NCBI RefSeq assembly: GCF_020194955.2
Contig: NZ_JAFCIY020000038.1
Span: 1-64,000, forward strand
Source of the DNA: Desulfuromonas sp. CSMB_57
Lineage (GTDB): Bacteria > Desulfobacterota > Desulfuromonadia > Desulfuromonadales > Syntrophotaleaceae
Reading direction: 5' to 3'
DNA: 64,000 bases
How positions within the stretch are numbered: position 1 is the first letter of the stretch; each line of letters starts with the position of its first letter. The position numbers were made by a program, and so were the translations under genes. This document shows positions 62,588 through 64,000 of this stretch, in pieces. The notes below the pieces were generated by a model, which was not told where the DNA came from, searched no databases, and saw only the letters and a list, made by a program, of their open reading frames with translations.

Positions 62588-63646
62588 ATGTTGCGTATCG
62601 TCCTGTTTGTGCTGCTTCTCAGTCTCCGTGTCCATTCCGCTTATGCGGCGGTGGAGTTGGGTCTGCCCGGTCGGGATCCGGTGGTCCTCGAAGAGGTGTA
62701 TCGGCGCGACGGCACGGTGTTTCTGGCCGTTGAAGAGGTTCTGGCGGCCCTGGGCCTGAAGGGCGAATGGAACTCCGTGCAACACCGCTACCGGATTGTC
62801 ACCCCGCACGGTGCCGTGTTCATTGCGCCGGACAGCCACTACCTGAGGCATGGCGAACGGCTGCTGCCCCTGTCCCATCCCCCCCGTTTCATCGATGGCC
62901 GCCTGCGGATTTCGGCCGCAACGGTCCAGTCCCAACTGGCCGACCTGCTGGGCCGTCCGGTGCACTTCCGAGATCTGGCGCCGCCGGAGGAATCGGCGGA
63001 GCCTGAATCCACCCTGGATCGCCTGTTCGCTTTCCTGCTGCGGCGTGAAAAAGCCCTGGATGCTCCGGCCTTGCGGGCGGTTGCCATCGATCCGGCCCAT
63101 GGCGGCGACGACCCCGGTGTCATCGGCATGGACGGCCTGATGGAAAAACAGGTAACCCTGGCCGTCGCCCGGCGCCTGGAACGCCAGATCAAGATGAATC
63201 TGGGCATCCCGGTCTATCTGAGCCGCAACGGCGACTATGCCCTGTCCCGGGTGCAGCGCCTGGCCGCCCTCAACCAGCCGGAGGTCGACGTCCTGCTGCT
63301 GCTGCATGCCCAGGCCGCCATGGACGCCCGCACCCATGGCGTGACTCTGTTCGTGCGTCCGGTTCGACAGACAACGGCCCGGCCAGGCGTCGGCGATGAC
63401 AGCGTGCGCCTGGCCCGACATCTGGAAGCGGCATTCCGCGGCGCCGGCATCCGGGTCAACAGCGTGGTCGGCGCGCCGCTGTTGCCCCTGACGGCAGGGG
63501 AATTGCCGACGGTCCTCATCGAACTGGGTTATTTGAGCCATCCCACCGACCAGGCGCGCCTGGGTTCCGCCGATGGCCAGGAACAAACCGCCCGGCTGAT
63601 CTTTCAGGCTCTCAAAACCTTTGCTGAAGAACAACAGGAGTTGTAA
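62588..63646 (+). CDS. N-acetylmuramoyl-L-alanine amidase
   Basis: This 352-residue secreted zinc amidase has a signal peptide (residues 1-20, AYA-A), an N-terminal copper-amine-oxidase-like/AMIN-type region (about 25-145) and an Amidase_3 catalytic domain: [12 protein letters not shown] (Zn His), [10 protein letters not shown] (Zn Glu), LLLLHAQAA (Zn His) and [13 protein letters not shown] (catalytic Glu). It cleaves the peptide from peptidoglycan glycans. ATG 62588 follows GAGGAGA. Its stop overlaps the first codon of rph. Confidence 0.9.
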   Translation: MLRIVLFVLLLSLRVHSAYAAVELGLPGRDPVVLEEVYRRDGTVFLAVEEVLAALGLKGEWNSVQHRYRIVTPHGAVFIAPDSHYLRHGERLLPLSHPPRFIDGRLRISAATVQSQLADLLGRPVHFRDLAPPEESAEPESTLDRLFAFLLRREKALDAPALRAVAIDPAHGGDDPGVIGMDGLMEKQVTLAVARRLERQIKMNLGIPVYLSRNGDYALSRVQRLAALNQPEVDVLLLLHAQAAMDARTHGVTLFVRPVRQTTARPGVGDDSVRLARHLEAAFRGAGIRVNSVVGAPLLPLTAGELPTVLIELGYLSHPTDQARLGSADGQEQTARLIFQALKTFAEEQQEL

Positions 63647-64000
63647 TGATGAATAACGTGTCCGGCGGCCGTGCCCACGACCGGCAGGCCGACCAGTTGC
63701 GTCCCGTGACCTTCTGCCGCGGTTTTACCCGCTATGCGGAAGGGTCGGTCTTGGTCTGCTTCGGAGAAACCCGGGTGCTCTGTACCGCCAGCGTCGAGGA
63801 GAGCGTTCCGTCCTTCCTGCGGGGTTGCGGTCGCGGCTGGGTTACCGCTGAATACGCCATGCTGCCGCGCGCCACCCAGGTACGCAATCCCCGGGAAGCG
63901 GCCCGCGGCAAGGTCAGCGGCCGAACCAGTGAAATCCAGCGCCTCATCGGCCGGTCCCTGCGGGCCATCACCAATCTGGATGCCTTGGGCGAACGATCCA
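63646..64000 (+). CDS. rph: Ribonuclease PH, truncated by window edge
   Basis: Only the first 118 codons are visible. The protein has typical RNase PH sequence: [49 protein letters not shown] and [20 protein letters not shown]. It trims tRNA 3' ends using phosphate. The N-terminus (SGGRAHDRQ) is slightly longer than usual. Start is ATG 63646 (or 63649), after AGGAG; the stop of the amidase gene overlaps. Confidence 0.94.
   Translation, partial: MMNNVSGGRAHDRQADQLRPVTFCRGFTRYAEGSVLVCFGETRVLCTASVEESVPSFLRGCGRGWVTAEYAMLPRATQVRNPREAARGKVSGRTSEIQRLIGRSLRAITNLDALGERS

Overview
The window looks like chromosome from a Desulfuromonas/Geobacter-type member of the Desulfuromonadota (former Deltaproteobacteria). 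This is inferred from the gene set: hopanoid tailoring genes, DraT/DraG with an ANTAR regulator, an archaeal-type methionine adenosyltransferase, a MASE3 histidine kinase, and mostly GC-rich coding sequence with clear Shine-Dalgarno sites. No rRNA, tRNA, CRISPR array or insertion sequence was found. Both ends cut genes: a PAAR-like protein on the left (minus) and ribonuclease PH on the right (plus).

Layout. 1-11 kb: a VOC protein, YchJ, YajD-like HNH nuclease, a secreted retropepsin-like protease, an unknown protein coupled to a DASS transporter, AMP nucleosidase, a membrane histidine kinase, a secreted TPR protein and a sirtuin. 11.2-13.8 kb: an AT-richer patch with a secreted Calx-beta protein on the minus strand and a 0.9 kb gene-poor region. 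13.8-18.8 kb: a MoxR ATPase with a VWA (CoxE-like) partner, a nitroreductase-like protein and the archaeal-type MAT. A PAS-GGDEF cyclase on the minus strand follows. 20.4-23.4 kb: three surface-polysaccharide genes (a very AT-rich GT8, a UDP-glucuronate decarboxylase-like epimerase, a GT2). 23.5-25.8 kb: a minus-strand operon ANTAR regulator-draT-draG for switching nitrogenase by ADP-ribosylation. 26.2-34.9 kb: a compact hopanoid locus, hpnO-hpnN-PhnD-like-TPR lipoprotein-hpnH-hpnG, followed by two SlyD-like FKBPs.

35-42 kb: mogA, a second DASS transporter, rlmL, a DsbC-like protein and, convergent, trpB. 42-48.7 kb: cheV, a TetR regulator, a fused MFS-acyltransferase-AMP ligase (Aas), a 38-residue entericidin-like lipoprotein and fabI. 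Two matching palindromes, one before tetR and one before aas, suggest that the TetR protein controls both. 48.7-64 kb: housekeeping genes hflX, mltD, an Smr protein, RNase E/G, an ABC-F ATPase, a macrodomain protein, TPR proteins, a LOG-like protein, a DHH phosphoesterase, an amidase and rph.

The most distinctive parts are the hopanoid locus with two periplasmic or lipoprotein genes between the exporter and the side-chain enzymes, the TetR/Aas operator pair, the ANTAR-draT-draG operon whose regulator has Glu in place of the usual receiver Lys, and a perfect 16-bp hairpin inside the Smr coding sequence. No wholly new system could be demonstrated from sequence alone.
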